Shown: positions 8,627 through 16,717, counted from the stretch's first letter. The stretch is DNA of 64,000 nt from an uncultured Bacilli bacterium (GCA_934162665.1 CAKPJN010000005.1:1-64000); one strand, 5' to 3'. The notes: generated by a model not told the origin, from the letters alone. Program-made: numbers and translations.

Positions 8627-9571
8627 CTACTTAATATCTTTCTCAGTTTCTTTAACAATATAAATTGGTCTTTTTTTAACCTCTAAATATGTTTTAGACA
8701 AATACATTCCCATTACACCAAAAAAGAATAACTGAATTCCACTAACAAACATAATCATACAAGCGAGTGATGGCCAACCACCTACTGGATCACCCCATAC
8801 TAAAGTTTTAACAATAATTACAACTATAGCAATAAAAGCAATTAAACAAAATATTAATCCTATAAAAGCAGAGATAAGAAGTGGGGTTGTAGAAAAAGCT
8901 AAAATTCCTTCCATCGCATAACGAAATAATTTCCAAAAATTAAATTTAGTACTACCAGCTACTCTATCAGGAGCATCATAATCAATCCATTTTGTATCAA
9001 ATCCTACAAAACTAAAAATACCTTTTGAATAACGATTATATTCCTGCATAGAAACAATTGCATCAACCATTTTACGCTTCATAAGTCTAAAATCACGAGC
9101 ACCCGGAACCTGTGTTGTTGATGAAATTACACCTATTAACTTATACCATAAATTAGTAAATAACTTTCTAAAAAAGGAATAGCCATCATGAGAATTAGTT
9201 TTAAGCGCAACACAATCATATCCTTCATCCTTGATAATTTCATACATCTTTTTTATCATTTCTGGAGGATCTTGCATATCAGCATCCATTATCGCAACAA
9301 AATCACCAGTAGAATTAGAAAGACCAGCATACATTCCAGCTTCTTTACCAAAGTTTCTTGAAAAAGAAATATATCTAACCCTATCATCCTTTTTAGCCAA
9401 ATCACGAATAATTTCTAATGTCTTATCAGAAGACCCATCATTAATAAATAAAAACTCAAAATTAACACTTTTCATCTCTTTTGATATCTTATTTATTTCT
9501 TTATAAAAAATGGGTAATGATTCCTCCTCATTATAACAAGGAACTACAATAGAGATAACCTCTTTTTTCAT
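8627..9571 (-). CDS. GT2 glycosyltransferase, polyprenyl-phosphate sugar transferase (DPM/GtrB-like)
   Basis: A 314-residue protein with an N-terminal GT-A domain (ISIVVPCYNEEESLP, FINDGSSDKT, AIMDADMQDPP) and two C-terminal transmembrane helices (about residues 225-285). This is the layout of GtrB/DPM-type enzymes that load a sugar onto undecaprenyl phosphate at the inner face of the membrane. DADMQDPP carries the metal-binding DxD. The ATG at 9571 follows GAGGTG by seven bases; the earlier in-frame ATG at 9646 would add an unlikely leucine-rich leader inside the upstream gene. A GtrA-like flippase domain is encoded immediately upstream, so the two probably act as a pair. Confidence 0.85.
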   Translation of the reverse strand: MKKEVISIVVPCYNEEESLPIFYKEINKISKEMKSVNFEFLFINDGSSDKTLEIIRDLAKKDDRVRYISFSRNFGKEAGMYAGLSNSTGDFVAIMDADMQDPPEMIKKMYEIIKDEGYDCVALKTNSHDGYSFFRKLFTNLWYKLIGVISSTTQVPGARDFRLMKRKMVDAIVSMQEYNRYSKGIFSFVGFDTKWIDYDAPDRVAGSTKFNFWKLFRYAMEGILAFSTTPLLISAFIGLIFCLIAFIAIVVIIVKTLVWGDPVGGWPSLACMIMFVSGIQLFFFGVMGMYLSKTYLEVKKRPIYIVKETEKDIK

Positions 9572-9581
9572 AATAAACACC

Positions 9582-10469
9582 TCAAACTTCTTTTTTCTTA
9601 AATATAAACATCTTACTAAATATATAATTAACAACAATAACAACAATATTAACTAATATCTTAGAACATAATTTATTAAAACTTAACATACTAATAAGAG
9701 CATACATTAAAGCCATATCTATTCCTAAGGATAAAACTCTAAAAATAAAGAATGAACAAGCTTCTTTAAAAACTGTCTTAAATTTTTTATCTTTACTTTC
9801 AAAAACAAATAATTTATTAGTAATAAAAGCAAATAAAACCGATAAACACCAAGCAATAAAATTACTTACATAAACATTAAGAGAAGCCTTATCAAGTAAA
9901 TAAAAACTGATAATATTAACTAAAGTAGTCAATACTCCAAAAAACAAATAAGCCGCTATTTCTCTAACCTTATTAAACCAACTAGTATGATTATCATCTT
10001 CAATATATTTATCAATCATTTCAACAAATTTTTTATTATTACTAACATACTTTTTTGGTTTAAATGAATCTGCCTTAGCAAGAATCTTATCCAATTTATT
10101 AAAATCTCTAAGTTCTAATATATAACCTCTATCTGCAAATTCTCTAACAATTTGCTTTTGATGATCATTAGTATGTTCCTTATACTTTTTTAATCTTGGA
10201 GCAGCAATAACTATTTTACCTTTTTGAATAGCTGATAAAATAGAACCAACTCCCCCATGAGTAATTACAACTCTACTTTTAGAAATATATTTATTAAATT
10301 CCTCTGGAGAAACCAAATCTATCAATTCAATATTCTTAGACTCATACTTTGTATAACCAACTTGAGCAACTACTTTTTCTTTAATATTACCCTTTTCTAT
10401 TTGATCATCTATAGCTTCTAAAAGTCTAGAAAAAGATTTATCCTGGGTACCAAGTGTAACAAATATCAT
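9582..10469 (-). CDS. Fusion of Alg13/PssE-like glycosyltransferase domain with GtrA-like membrane domain
   Basis: Residues 1-150 match the PssE/Alg13 type, the C-terminal half of a GT28 enzyme: MIFVTLGTQDKSFSRLLE, then VVITHGGVGSILSAI (the nucleotide-sugar-binding GG loop) and HTNDHQKQIVREFADRGY. Residues about 165-295 form four hydrophobic helices with GtrA features (AAYLFFGVLTTLVNIISFY, FITNKLFVFESK). Normally these are separate genes. The start ATG 10469 overlaps the stop of the Alg14-like gene (TAATG), so the catalytic and membrane-anchoring subunits are coupled. I infer that one polypeptide both helps make and helps flip or handle a polyprenyl-linked sugar. Confidence 0.8.
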   Translation of the reverse strand: MIFVTLGTQDKSFSRLLEAIDDQIEKGNIKEKVVAQVGYTKYESKNIELIDLVSPEEFNKYISKSRVVITHGGVGSILSAIQKGKIVIAAPRLKKYKEHTNDHQKQIVREFADRGYILELRDFNKLDKILAKADSFKPKKYVSNNKKFVEMIDKYIEDDNHTSWFNKVREIAAYLFFGVLTTLVNIISFYLLDKASLNVYVSNFIAWCLSVLFAFITNKLFVFESKDKKFKTVFKEACSFFIFRVLSLGIDMALMYALISMLSFNKLCSKILVNIVVIVVNYIFSKMFIFKKKEV

Positions 10470-10939
10470 TAATAAATCCATCCCCCATCTATAGCTTCTG
10501 GATATAGATTCTTCATACTATCCCATTGAACAATAAATTTATCTGAAATAGGATAAAGAAGTCTACCAGTAACCGTCTTTGTCCTTATATTAGCAAAAGT
10601 CTCTATATAAATAACTCTACTACCAAATATTTTTCCTATACAACACATTGGTCCTGCAGTATGAGCTCCTGTTGTAATAATATAATCTGGATGAACTTTA
10701 AAATATAAAAACAAACTCTTAAAACAATTATAAATTAATTTAAAAGGATAACTAAGTAAATGATCTTTTGTACCATATACTAAATAACTAACTCTATTCT
10801 TATATTTATCCTTAAGTTCTAAAGTTGACTTTGTCTTTTCCGTAATAATATAGTAATCATATTTAGAAAACAATTCCTTTAACTGCATCATTTCTGATAA
10901 ATGACCACCTGTTGAAGAAATAAATAAAACTCTTTTCAT
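10469..10939 (-). CDS. Alg14/PssD-like glycosyltransferase membrane subunit
   Basis: A 156-residue protein matching the PssD/Alg14 family: MKRVLFISSTGGHLSEMMQL with the GGH loop, then YIITEKTKST, PDYIITTGAHTAGPMCCIGK and FGSRVIYIETFANI. In the pathway the Alg14-like subunit tethers the catalytic Alg13-like subunit to the membrane and contacts the lipid-linked acceptor. The catalytic partner is the next gene, overlapping by one base and fused to a GtrA domain. The ribosome binding site is weak (GATGTGAT). Confidence 0.85.
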   Translation of the reverse strand: MKRVLFISSTGGHLSEMMQLKELFSKYDYYIITEKTKSTLELKDKYKNRVSYLVYGTKDHLLSYPFKLIYNCFKSLFLYFKVHPDYIITTGAHTAGPMCCIGKIFGSRVIYIETFANIRTKTVTGRLLYPISDKFIVQWDSMKNLYPEAIDGGWIY

Positions 10940-10943
10940 AAAA

Positions 10944-12080
10944 TCACATCTTTTCTATCAATTTATACCAGTCCTCTTTAACAACATCAGCGGTATATTT
11001 TTTTATGCTACTTCTACCAGCTTTACCAACCCTTTTTCTTGTCTCTAAATCTTCCATTAAATCTTCTATTTTTTTAATAATAGCTCTATAACTTCTATTC
11101 TTTATTAAATAACCATTTTTTCCACTAGATATTAACTCACGAGCTCCCTCTGCAGATGAAAATGCAACACAAGGAATTCCATAACTCATGGCCTCTATCA
11201 ATACAATACCAAAAGATTCAGTATAAGAAGTCATAACATATATAGAAGATTTTTGAAACATCTTATTAATATAATCTTTATCTTGAAAACCATGCAAAGT
11301 AACTTTATCTTCTAGTTTATGATTTTTAACAAATCTTTCTAAATGATCTCTCTGATCACCATCACCAATAATATCTAGTACCCAATCAGGGTGTTTCTTA
11401 GAAAGTAAATAATATATTTTTACCAAATCAATAAATCCCTTTTCCTCTGATAGACGTCCAACTGAAATCAACCTTTTTTCTCTTAATGAAGAACAACGAG
11501 AAGGAATAGAATCAATTATATTTGGAATATAAACACACCTACATTTACTATTTATAAGTTGCTTACTATAAAATTTTTGAAGTTGCTTAGATACCAATAC
11601 TAAATAATCTAATTTAAAACTACTTCTAGTAACTTTACTAGCATAATCTAAATTATCATGATAATGATTATGCTCCCAACCTATTTTTATAATATTTTTT
11701 TTACCATAATCTCCTAACCATTCATTAAATATATCACGAGTAGATATAATAACTGAAGAAGAAGTATTAGAAATATAATTAATCATTGTTTTCTTACGAA
11801 GATTTAAAATCTTAACCCCTTTAATTCCTTCCTTAAAAATACTAAATATCCTCTTTTCATGTATAGCATTTTTAAAATCATCTTTATTAGGAACCAAATC
11901 AGAAATTAAATATTTAACTGTAACACGATCATCTAATGGAAAGGCTGGCTTATCATATAACTTATAACTACAAGCAATTTCAACTTCATATTTTTTACAT
12001 AAAATATTCGCAAGAGCTACAACTGACTTCTCAATACCACCATAACCCAAATGTAAAGACAAAATTGATATTTTTTTCAT
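10944..12080 (-). CDS. GT4-family glycosyltransferase
   Basis: A 378-residue GT-B enzyme. The N-terminal half begins with SILSLHLGYGGIEKSVVALA, a glycine-rich loop for the acceptor side. The C-terminal half has LISVGRLSEEKGF, DIIGDGDQRDHLE and SIYVMTSYTESFGIVLIEAM, which contains the EX7E motif of GT4 enzymes (E...SFGIVLIE). It likely transfers a sugar from a nucleotide donor to a lipid-linked glycan. It is the first gene of the operon and ends in TGA, showing the standard genetic code. A TATAAT at 12098-12103 is a candidate promoter. Confidence 0.9.
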   Translation of the reverse strand: MKKISILSLHLGYGGIEKSVVALANILCKKYEVEIACSYKLYDKPAFPLDDRVTVKYLISDLVPNKDDFKNAIHEKRIFSIFKEGIKGVKILNLRKKTMINYISNTSSSVIISTRDIFNEWLGDYGKKNIIKIGWEHNHYHDNLDYASKVTRSSFKLDYLVLVSKQLQKFYSKQLINSKCRCVYIPNIIDSIPSRCSSLREKRLISVGRLSEEKGFIDLVKIYYLLSKKHPDWVLDIIGDGDQRDHLERFVKNHKLEDKVTLHGFQDKDYINKMFQKSSIYVMTSYTESFGIVLIEAMSYGIPCVAFSSAEGARELISSGKNGYLIKNRSYRAIIKKIEDLMEDLETRKRVGKAGRSSIKKYTADVVKEDWYKLIEKM

Positions 12081-12097
12081 AACATCACCATAATTTA

Positions 12098-12126
12098 ATT
12101 ATAACATCATAATAATATTAATGAAA
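12098..12126 (-). promoter_or_regulatory. Candidate promoter of the glycan operon
   Basis: A perfect TATAAT (complement of 12098-12103) lies 18 bases before the GT4 start codon region. The -35 box, 17 bases upstream (TTTCAT), is poor. Confidence 0.4.
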
Positions 12127-12185
12127 GAAAAAGGAAAAATAAAGTTAAAATATTTTTATAACATATAAAAATCAAAACTTCAAAC

Positions 12186-12225
12186 AAGAAAAGAATTAAA
12201 ATGAATTAAAACTTCATTTTAATTC
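12186..12225 (-). terminator. Terminator at the end of the structured non-coding region
   Basis: Perfect 13-bp stem (12193-12205 with 12213-12225, GAATTAAAATGAA and its complement) with a 7-base loop, followed on the minus strand by CTTTTCTTGTTTG. It lies 70 bases before the next promoter, so it ends a transcript that contains no gene. Confidence 0.7.
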
Positions 12226-12456
12226 GCGCCTTTCGGCCATAATCATAATTTGATATACTTATCTTGTAATGTATATGAAAAATAAAGTTGAATTCCATAA
12301 TAAAAATAATTAAAAATTCATACTTCATATGGATTCTTTTGGTGTGTCTGTGTAGACACTCCTTTATTGTTCTTTATAAGGAGAAAATTCCTTATAAACA
12401 AAAAATAACAAAATAAATTTTGTTATCCATATCCATACATTCAATGGCATTTTTCT
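12190..12456 (-). ncRNA. Candidate structured non-coding RNA
   Basis: This gene-free stretch holds several strong hairpins in about 265 bases. In transcript order: a 10-bp stem (12417-12426/12405-12414), a 10-bp stem (12389-12398/12373-12382) and a 6-bp stem closed by a GUGU-type loop (12344-12349/12354-12359, extended by two G-C pairs past a mismatch). These three are enclosed by a helix pairing 12427-12432 with 12327-12332, which gives a multi-branch junction. Downstream arms around 12275-12325 can pair with one another in competing ways, then comes GGCCGAAAGGC and a 13-bp terminator stem. A promoter-like TTGAAA-17-TAATAT precedes it. I do not recognise tmRNA, SRP, RNase P, 6S or a known riboswitch. 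Confidence 0.5.
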
Positions 12457-12465
12457 TTTTGTATA

Positions 12466-12494
12466 ATATTAAAATTATATTATTATTATTTCAA
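12466..12494 (-). promoter_or_regulatory. Candidate promoter of the structured RNA
   Basis: On the minus strand TTGAAA (12489-12494) is followed after 17 bases by TAATAT (12466-12471). An alternative -10, TATTAT, overlaps it. Expected start near 12456, just before the first helix. Confidence 0.45.
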
Positions 12495-12574
12495 AAACAT
12501 AATTGCTAAACTTCCATAGTAGATTTTCCTAATTTTTAGATACTTGCATCTACCAAATAAATTCTTAGAAAAAA

Positions 12575-12596
12575 AGAGGATAACTATAAAACCTCT
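12575..12596 (-). terminator. Terminator overlapping the end of the signal-peptidase-like gene
   Basis: Stem AGAGG/CCTCT (12575-12579/12592-12596) includes the last codons and stop of the gene and runs into seven T on the minus strand. It isolates the downstream non-coding region from this gene. Confidence 0.65.
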
Positions 12597-13393
12597 ACGT
12601 CATCATCCTTATCTTCATCTTTATCTATATCATTATTTTCAGTTAAGTCATCATTTTTAACTAAATTACTATCATCGCCTATAACTTCATCATCAGAAAC
12701 AATAGTAGAATCTTTTTCTAAATCAGTACTAACAGAAGAATCTTCCTCTAAAACAACAACAGAATCATCACTGTTAACAGATAAATCATTATCAGAGGAT
12801 ATTATATCGATATCTTCACTAGAAGTATCATTATTATCTTCAATTATATCTTCTTCACTACTATCACTTATTTTAAATATAATAACAATCTTAGTAATTT
12901 CATAAACCAATAATAATATAAGTGGTAAAATAACTCCTAATAAAAATCCACTTTTTGTTAATAAAACACTAAATATAATACCAAAAAAAGCTATTTTTTT
13001 ATTTTCCCATTTGCCAACATAATTACCTTCACTAACCTCATCATAACTACCATCACTGTTCTTAATAATAAGTGATAATTGAGTTGATGAATTTCTACCA
13101 ATATTAGAAATCTTACCTATCTTTATATCTGGCATGGAATTATTTGTATTTTTAGTATAAGAAACAACATCGCCAACTTTTAATTTATTGAACATAATAT
13201 CTTCTACAATAACGATATCATTATTAGAAATATTAGTACCCAAAACATTCTCTTTTGCTATAGCTAAAGAGTAACCTTTAAATTCAATAACCCCTCTATC
13301 ATTAGTGCATAAAAGTAAAGCTGTTGTAATCGTTGCTACAATAATAAATATTACTATAATAAAACTTATAATCCAATTAAAAACTTTTTTCAT
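12584..13393 (-). CDS. Signal-peptidase-I-like (S26B) membrane protein without catalytic Ser, acidic tail
   Basis: A 269-residue protein. A transmembrane helix (residues 8-28) is followed by a domain that reads like the SipW/Sec11 branch of signal peptidase: NISNNDIVIVEDIMFNKLKV, then GDVVSYTK and DIKIGKISNI. In active members the segment before 'GDLVIV' is SGSMEP; here it reads AIAKENVLGTNI, so the nucleophilic Ser is absent. A second transmembrane segment (about 134-172) is followed by a 95-residue tail made largely of Asp, Glu and Ser, ending DEDKDDDVEVL. I infer a pseudoenzyme, perhaps a scaffold. The ribosome binding site GAGAGGATAGTT supports the start. A terminator separates it from the gene upstream. 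Confidence 0.6.
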   Translation of the reverse strand: MKKVFNWIISFIIVIFIIVATITTALLLCTNDRGVIEFKGYSLAIAKENVLGTNISNNDIVIVEDIMFNKLKVGDVVSYTKNTNNSMPDIKIGKISNIGRNSSTQLSLIIKNSDGSYDEVSEGNYVGKWENKKIAFFGIIFSVLLTKSGFLLGVILPLILLLVYEITKIVIIFKISDSSEEDIIEDNNDTSSEDIDIISSDNDLSVNSDDSVVVLEEDSSVSTDLEKDSTIVSDDEVIGDDSNLVKNDDLTENNDIDKDEDKDDDVEVL

Positions 13394-13423
13394 AACTATC
13401 CTCTCTTTCTATTTAAAAGAAAA

Positions 13424-13439
13424 AAAGCAATTTTGCTTT
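13424..13439 (-). terminator. Terminator between two membrane-protein genes
   Basis: A short stem AAGCAA/TTGCTT (13425-13430/13433-13438) followed by seven T on the minus strand lies just after the Pro/Gln-rich protein gene. It suggests the signal-peptidase-like gene is separately or partly separately expressed. Confidence 0.6.
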
Positions 13440-13442
13440 AAT

Positions 13443-14564
13443 CTATATAGTGTCAACACTATTATCCACAGTTGGTTGAATAACAGGAACTGATGGAATA
13501 GTCTCTACTGTTGGTATTGGTTGAACTTGAGGCTGAACCTGAGGTTGAGGTTGAGGTTGAGGTTGAGGTTGAATTTGTTCTACCTGAGGATTAACAATAG
13601 TTGGTGTTGGTACGATTTCTGGTGAAACAGGTACTTGAGCTTGAATATTAGGTACAACAGAAGCTTCATTACTAAAATTATTTATAATAGGAATAGACTG
13701 AGTATTTTCTGATGGATCAGCCCCACCATATATTTGATGATGTTCTGGTTCTAAATCAATTTTAGGAACAATAGGACTTGCTCCACCATAAATAGAAACT
13801 TGATCTTGAGTATTTGTTACAACTGGTTGGACATTTTGAACACCAGGAGCTACTGGTGCAACTTCTGGATTTGGAAAAATTTTTGGAACAGCATTTTGCG
13901 AAATAACAGGATTAGAACTACCAACTGATGGAATATCAGAAATCACTGGCATTGAAACGTTATTACTTGCCATATTAGGTATTTCTGGTGACATAGCACT
14001 TTGATTTGGCATTGTTAAATTAGCATCAACTGCTGGTGCAACAGGAATATTTGCTACTGGAGCTTCGATTGGAGCCTGTTGTAATTCTACACTTGGAGCT
14101 ACAGAATCATTAACTGGCATCATAGGACTAACCATAGAAACATTATTATTTAATGTATTTGTTGATGGTATAGATTGCATATTCATATTAGTTGACATAA
14201 CTGTAGGTTGTTGTACAACTGGTGCACTTTCAATAGGCATCTGTGGCATTTCCATATTTGGCATATTATTATTAACTGAGATATCAGGAATTGAAGACAT
14301 ATCTTGTACAGGATTAGTACCTACAACAGGTACAGGTTGAACACCCATTGTATTATCAACATTAACAGGTACTTCAACATTACTAGTCATACCTGCATTT
14401 TGAGAATCCGCTTGTAAACTTTCTCCCATACTATCATTTTTCTTTTTCTTTTTATCTTTTCTACCTGAAACAATTAATACAATTAAAGCAATAATTAATA
14501 ATAAAACTCCACCAGTAATTAACATTCCAGGTATTGTTAAAAACCAACTAAAATCAAAATTCAT
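13443..14564 (-). CDS. Single-span membrane protein with long Pro/Gln/Val-rich disordered tail
   Basis: A 373-residue protein of unknown function. One transmembrane helix at residues 10-34 (GMLITGGVLLLIIALIVLIV) is followed by a poly-Lys patch (KDKKKKKND), the positive-inside signal that puts the long tail in the cytoplasm. The tail is low-complexity, rich in Pro, Val, Met, Asn and Gln. It contains a repeated SIYGGASP/QIYGGADP motif about 25 residues apart and a (PQ)n run near the end. Its start follows GAGGGAG. The design recalls cytoplasmic interaction scaffolds; sequence does not tell the partner. Confidence 0.65.
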   Translation of the reverse strand: MNFDFSWFLTIPGMLITGGVLLLIIALIVLIVSGRKDKKKKKNDSMGESLQADSQNAGMTSNVEVPVNVDNTMGVQPVPVVGTNPVQDMSSIPDISVNNNMPNMEMPQMPIESAPVVQQPTVMSTNMNMQSIPSTNTLNNNVSMVSPMMPVNDSVAPSVELQQAPIEAPVANIPVAPAVDANLTMPNQSAMSPEIPNMASNNVSMPVISDIPSVGSSNPVISQNAVPKIFPNPEVAPVAPGVQNVQPVVTNTQDQVSIYGGASPIVPKIDLEPEHHQIYGGADPSENTQSIPIINNFSNEASVVPNIQAQVPVSPEIVPTPTIVNPQVEQIQPQPQPQPQPQVQPQVQPIPTVETIPSVPVIQPTVDNSVDTI

Positions 14565-14651
14565 TAAAATCTACTCCCTCTATTTTTATTCTATTATTAT
14601 AATAACAAAAAAATGTTTCAAATGCAAACTTTTCTTTTTCTTGACAATTAT

Positions 14652-15314
14652 TTACATTGTAAAAAATGTCCAGTAACTATTTTTAGGAGGATAAAGTAAA
14701 AATTCCATAGTTTTTTTAGTTACAGGGTGAACAAATTCAAGCTTATAAGCAAATAAAGCTAACTGTGTATTATCCTTTTTTCCATATCGTTGATCACCAC
14801 ATAATGGATACCCTCTACTAGAAAACTGTACTCTTATTTGATGATGTCTACCAGTTTCCAAAGATATCTCAACAAGTGTCATATTTTTTGAAATATTTCT
14901 ATTCAAAACTTTAAAATGTAAAATTGACTCTTTTCCATCTTTAGAAACAATTGTATTACCATTATCAAGTTTCTTTAAGTTATCCTTATAAGTTCCAAAA
15001 TCCTCTTTGATAATTCCAGATACTACTGCTAAATAAGTCTTCTTGAAATTATCATGTTCCTTAATATTTTTAGATAACCTACTAGCTGCCTTAGAACTTC
15101 TAGCAAACACCATAACTCCACCAACAGGTCTATCAAGTCTATGTAAAAGTCCTATATATACATTACCTGGTTTATTATATTTAACCTTAACATACTGTTT
15201 TACCAATGTAAGTAAATCAATATCTCCTGTAATATCACCTTGACTTAACATATTAATAGGTTTTTCAACAACTATAATATGATTATCTTCATATAATACA
15301 TTTAACTTATTCAT
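14652..15314 (-). CDS. RluA-family pseudouridine synthase
   Basis: A 220-residue protein with the RluA signature HRLDRPVGGVMVFARSS (catalytic Asp in HRLDRP) and a C-terminal TGRHHQIRVQFSSRGYPLCG block. These enzymes isomerise uridines in rRNA or tRNA. No S4 domain is present; it begins directly with LNVLYEDNHIIVVEKP, like the shorter family members. The start at 15314 overlaps the stop of the upstream methyltransferase-like gene (ATGAATAA), implying translational coupling and a shared RNA-modification role. The exact target base cannot be read from sequence. Confidence 0.9.
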   Translation of the reverse strand: MNKLNVLYEDNHIIVVEKPINMLSQGDITGDIDLLTLVKQYVKVKYNKPGNVYIGLLHRLDRPVGGVMVFARSSKAASRLSKNIKEHDNFKKTYLAVVSGIIKEDFGTYKDNLKKLDNGNTIVSKDGKESILHFKVLNRNISKNMTLVEISLETGRHHQIRVQFSSRGYPLCGDQRYGKKDNTQLALFAYKLEFVHPVTKKTMEFLLYPPKNSYWTFFTM

Positions 15315-16179
15315 TACTTTCCCATCTTCCATAAATACCACAAGGTAATACTAAATCACTATTTTTAATAGGAATTCCTACTTCTCCACAACTAATAGTA
15401 CCAGAATATTTTTTATTAACAGTTAAAGCAAGTAAATTGCTAAGTACAGTAGATGAAAGTCCAGTTGTATAAGAATTAATTAGAAGAAATAAAGGATCAT
15501 CACTTAATATCTCAGTACATAATTTAACTAACTCACTCAAATCTTTTTCTATATTCCAAACTTCTCCATTACTACCTCTACCATAACTTGGTGGATCCAT
15601 AATAATAGCATCATATTTATTACCACGTCTAATTTCTCTTTTCACAAATTTCACTACATCATCTACTAAATACCTGATATCAGAATCAATATAACCACTA
15701 GAACGTACATTTTCCTTACACCAATCAATCATTCCACGGGATGAATCAACATGTACAACACTAGCCCCTGCACTTAAACAAGCAACAGTCGCTCCCCCTG
15801 TATAAGCAAATAAATTTAAGACTTTAATTTTTCTATTAGCGTTCTTAATTTTAGAAATCATATAATCCCAATTAACTGCCTGCTCTGGAAAAAGTCCAGT
15901 ATGTTTAAATCCCATCTGTTTAATATTAAATACTAAATCATTATAACTAATTTTCCAAGATGACGGAGTAGATTTTAAATTTTCCCAATGACCTCCACCA
16001 CTATTACTTCTATAATAAACAGCGTGAATTTTATCTTGATATTTTTCAAGTAAATCACCATTATCCCATATAATTTGTGGATCAGGTCTAAGTAAATAAA
16101 TACTACCCCATCTTTCAAGTTTTAACCCATTTGATGCATCTATTATTTCATAATCATGCCAATTATCTGCTAATCTCAT
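15307..16179 (-). CDS. Class I SAM-dependent rRNA methyltransferase-like (RlmI/YccW C-terminal type)
   Basis: A 290-residue protein matching the catalytic part of RlmI/RlmK-type methyltransferases. SAM-binding motif I is VLNLFAYTGGATVACLSAGA (about residues 119-138), followed by VVHVDSSRGMIDWCKEN; the catalytic NPPY-like motif is IMDPPSYGRG. It lacks the N-terminal PUA domain of full-length RlmI, beginning instead with YEIIDASNGLKLERWG. GGAG precedes the ATG. It overlaps the pseudouridine synthase gene by eight bases. The target is likely rRNA; the base is not known. Confidence 0.8.
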   Translation of the reverse strand: MRLADNWHDYEIIDASNGLKLERWGSIYLLRPDPQIIWDNGDLLEKYQDKIHAVYYRSNSGGGHWENLKSTPSSWKISYNDLVFNIKQMGFKHTGLFPEQAVNWDYMISKIKNANRKIKVLNLFAYTGGATVACLSAGASVVHVDSSRGMIDWCKENVRSSGYIDSDIRYLVDDVVKFVKREIRRGNKYDAIIMDPPSYGRGSNGEVWNIEKDLSELVKLCTEILSDDPLFLLINSYTTGLSSTVLSNLLALTVNKKYSGTISCGEVGIPIKNSDLVLPCGIYGRWESNE

Positions 16180-16193
16180 ATCATTTCTCCTTA

Positions 16194-16658
16194 CTATTTA
16201 TTATTACTTTCATATATTAAAGCTTCATATAACAAATCAACAATATGATTTGAAAAAACTAATCCATATTTTTCTATTACTCTTTCAATAATATCATCAG
16301 AGTACTCCATATCAAGATAATTAAAAATAGACTCTCTCTTATTTTTAATTCCAACCAAATAATTTTCAGTATACGAATTATCAATAATTAATAATTTATA
16401 ATTACCTATCCACTTCTTAAATTTATTAACAATTTCTTTAGTAGTATCTACATAATTAAAACTATCACTATCATAACTAATCATATCAACTAAATCTTTA
16501 TTATCAATAAACTTATAATTTAATCTATAATCAAACCTGTCTTCTAAATTTAATCCATTTATCTTTAATGCAGAAAGTTGGACAATATCTCCATCTTTTA
16601 TAGCTGTAGGAATTATCTCTAATATAATATAACGTTTATCCTTCACATCAATCACCAA
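16194..16658 (-). CDS. DnaQ-like exonuclease fold, catalytic residues degenerate
   Basis: A 154-residue protein whose strand and helix order resembles DEDD 3'-5' exonucleases. YIILEIIPTAIKDGDIVQLS stands where active enzymes have D-I-E-T-T-G, and YKLLIIDNSYTENYL stands where they have H-N-A-x-F-D. The catalytic acids are mostly missing, so activity is unlikely. The start is a GTG at 16658 or the GTG three codons later; both have only weak upstream signals. It sits 14 bases downstream in the order methyltransferase-like and pseudouridine synthase genes follow, so it is probably the first gene of that operon. This is a fold-level guess. Confidence 0.4.
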   Translation of the reverse strand: MVIDVKDKRYIILEIIPTAIKDGDIVQLSALKINGLNLEDRFDYRLNYKFIDNKDLVDMISYDSDSFNYVDTTKEIVNKFKKWIGNYKLLIIDNSYTENYLVGIKNKRESIFNYLDMEYSDDIIERVIEKYGLVFSNHIVDLLYEALIYESNNK

Positions 16659-16693
16659 TCTAATTATACAATAAAATAAAAATTAATGGAAAT

Positions 16694-16716
16694 AAAAAAG
16701 ACATATATAATATGTC
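16694..16716 (-). terminator. Terminator next to the IS1182 left end
   Basis: Stem GACATAT/ATATGTC (16700-16706/16710-16716) with a 3-base loop and a T-run on the minus strand. It abuts the IS terminal repeat, so it probably belonged to the gene order before insertion. Confidence 0.6.
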
Positions 16717-16717
16717 C

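Noticed and set aside
9231..9506. Plus-strand ORF opposite the GT2 gene, and similar antisense ORFs over serS, sufS, pdp and others
   Set aside because: They lie fully opposite clear genes, have no ribosome binding sites, and their composition is the complement of the real gene.
12270..12340. Invertible promoter near glycan genes
   Set aside because: The inverted arms (around ATATGAA...TTCATAT) are imperfect and close together, with no recombinase gene nearby; they fit RNA pairing better.
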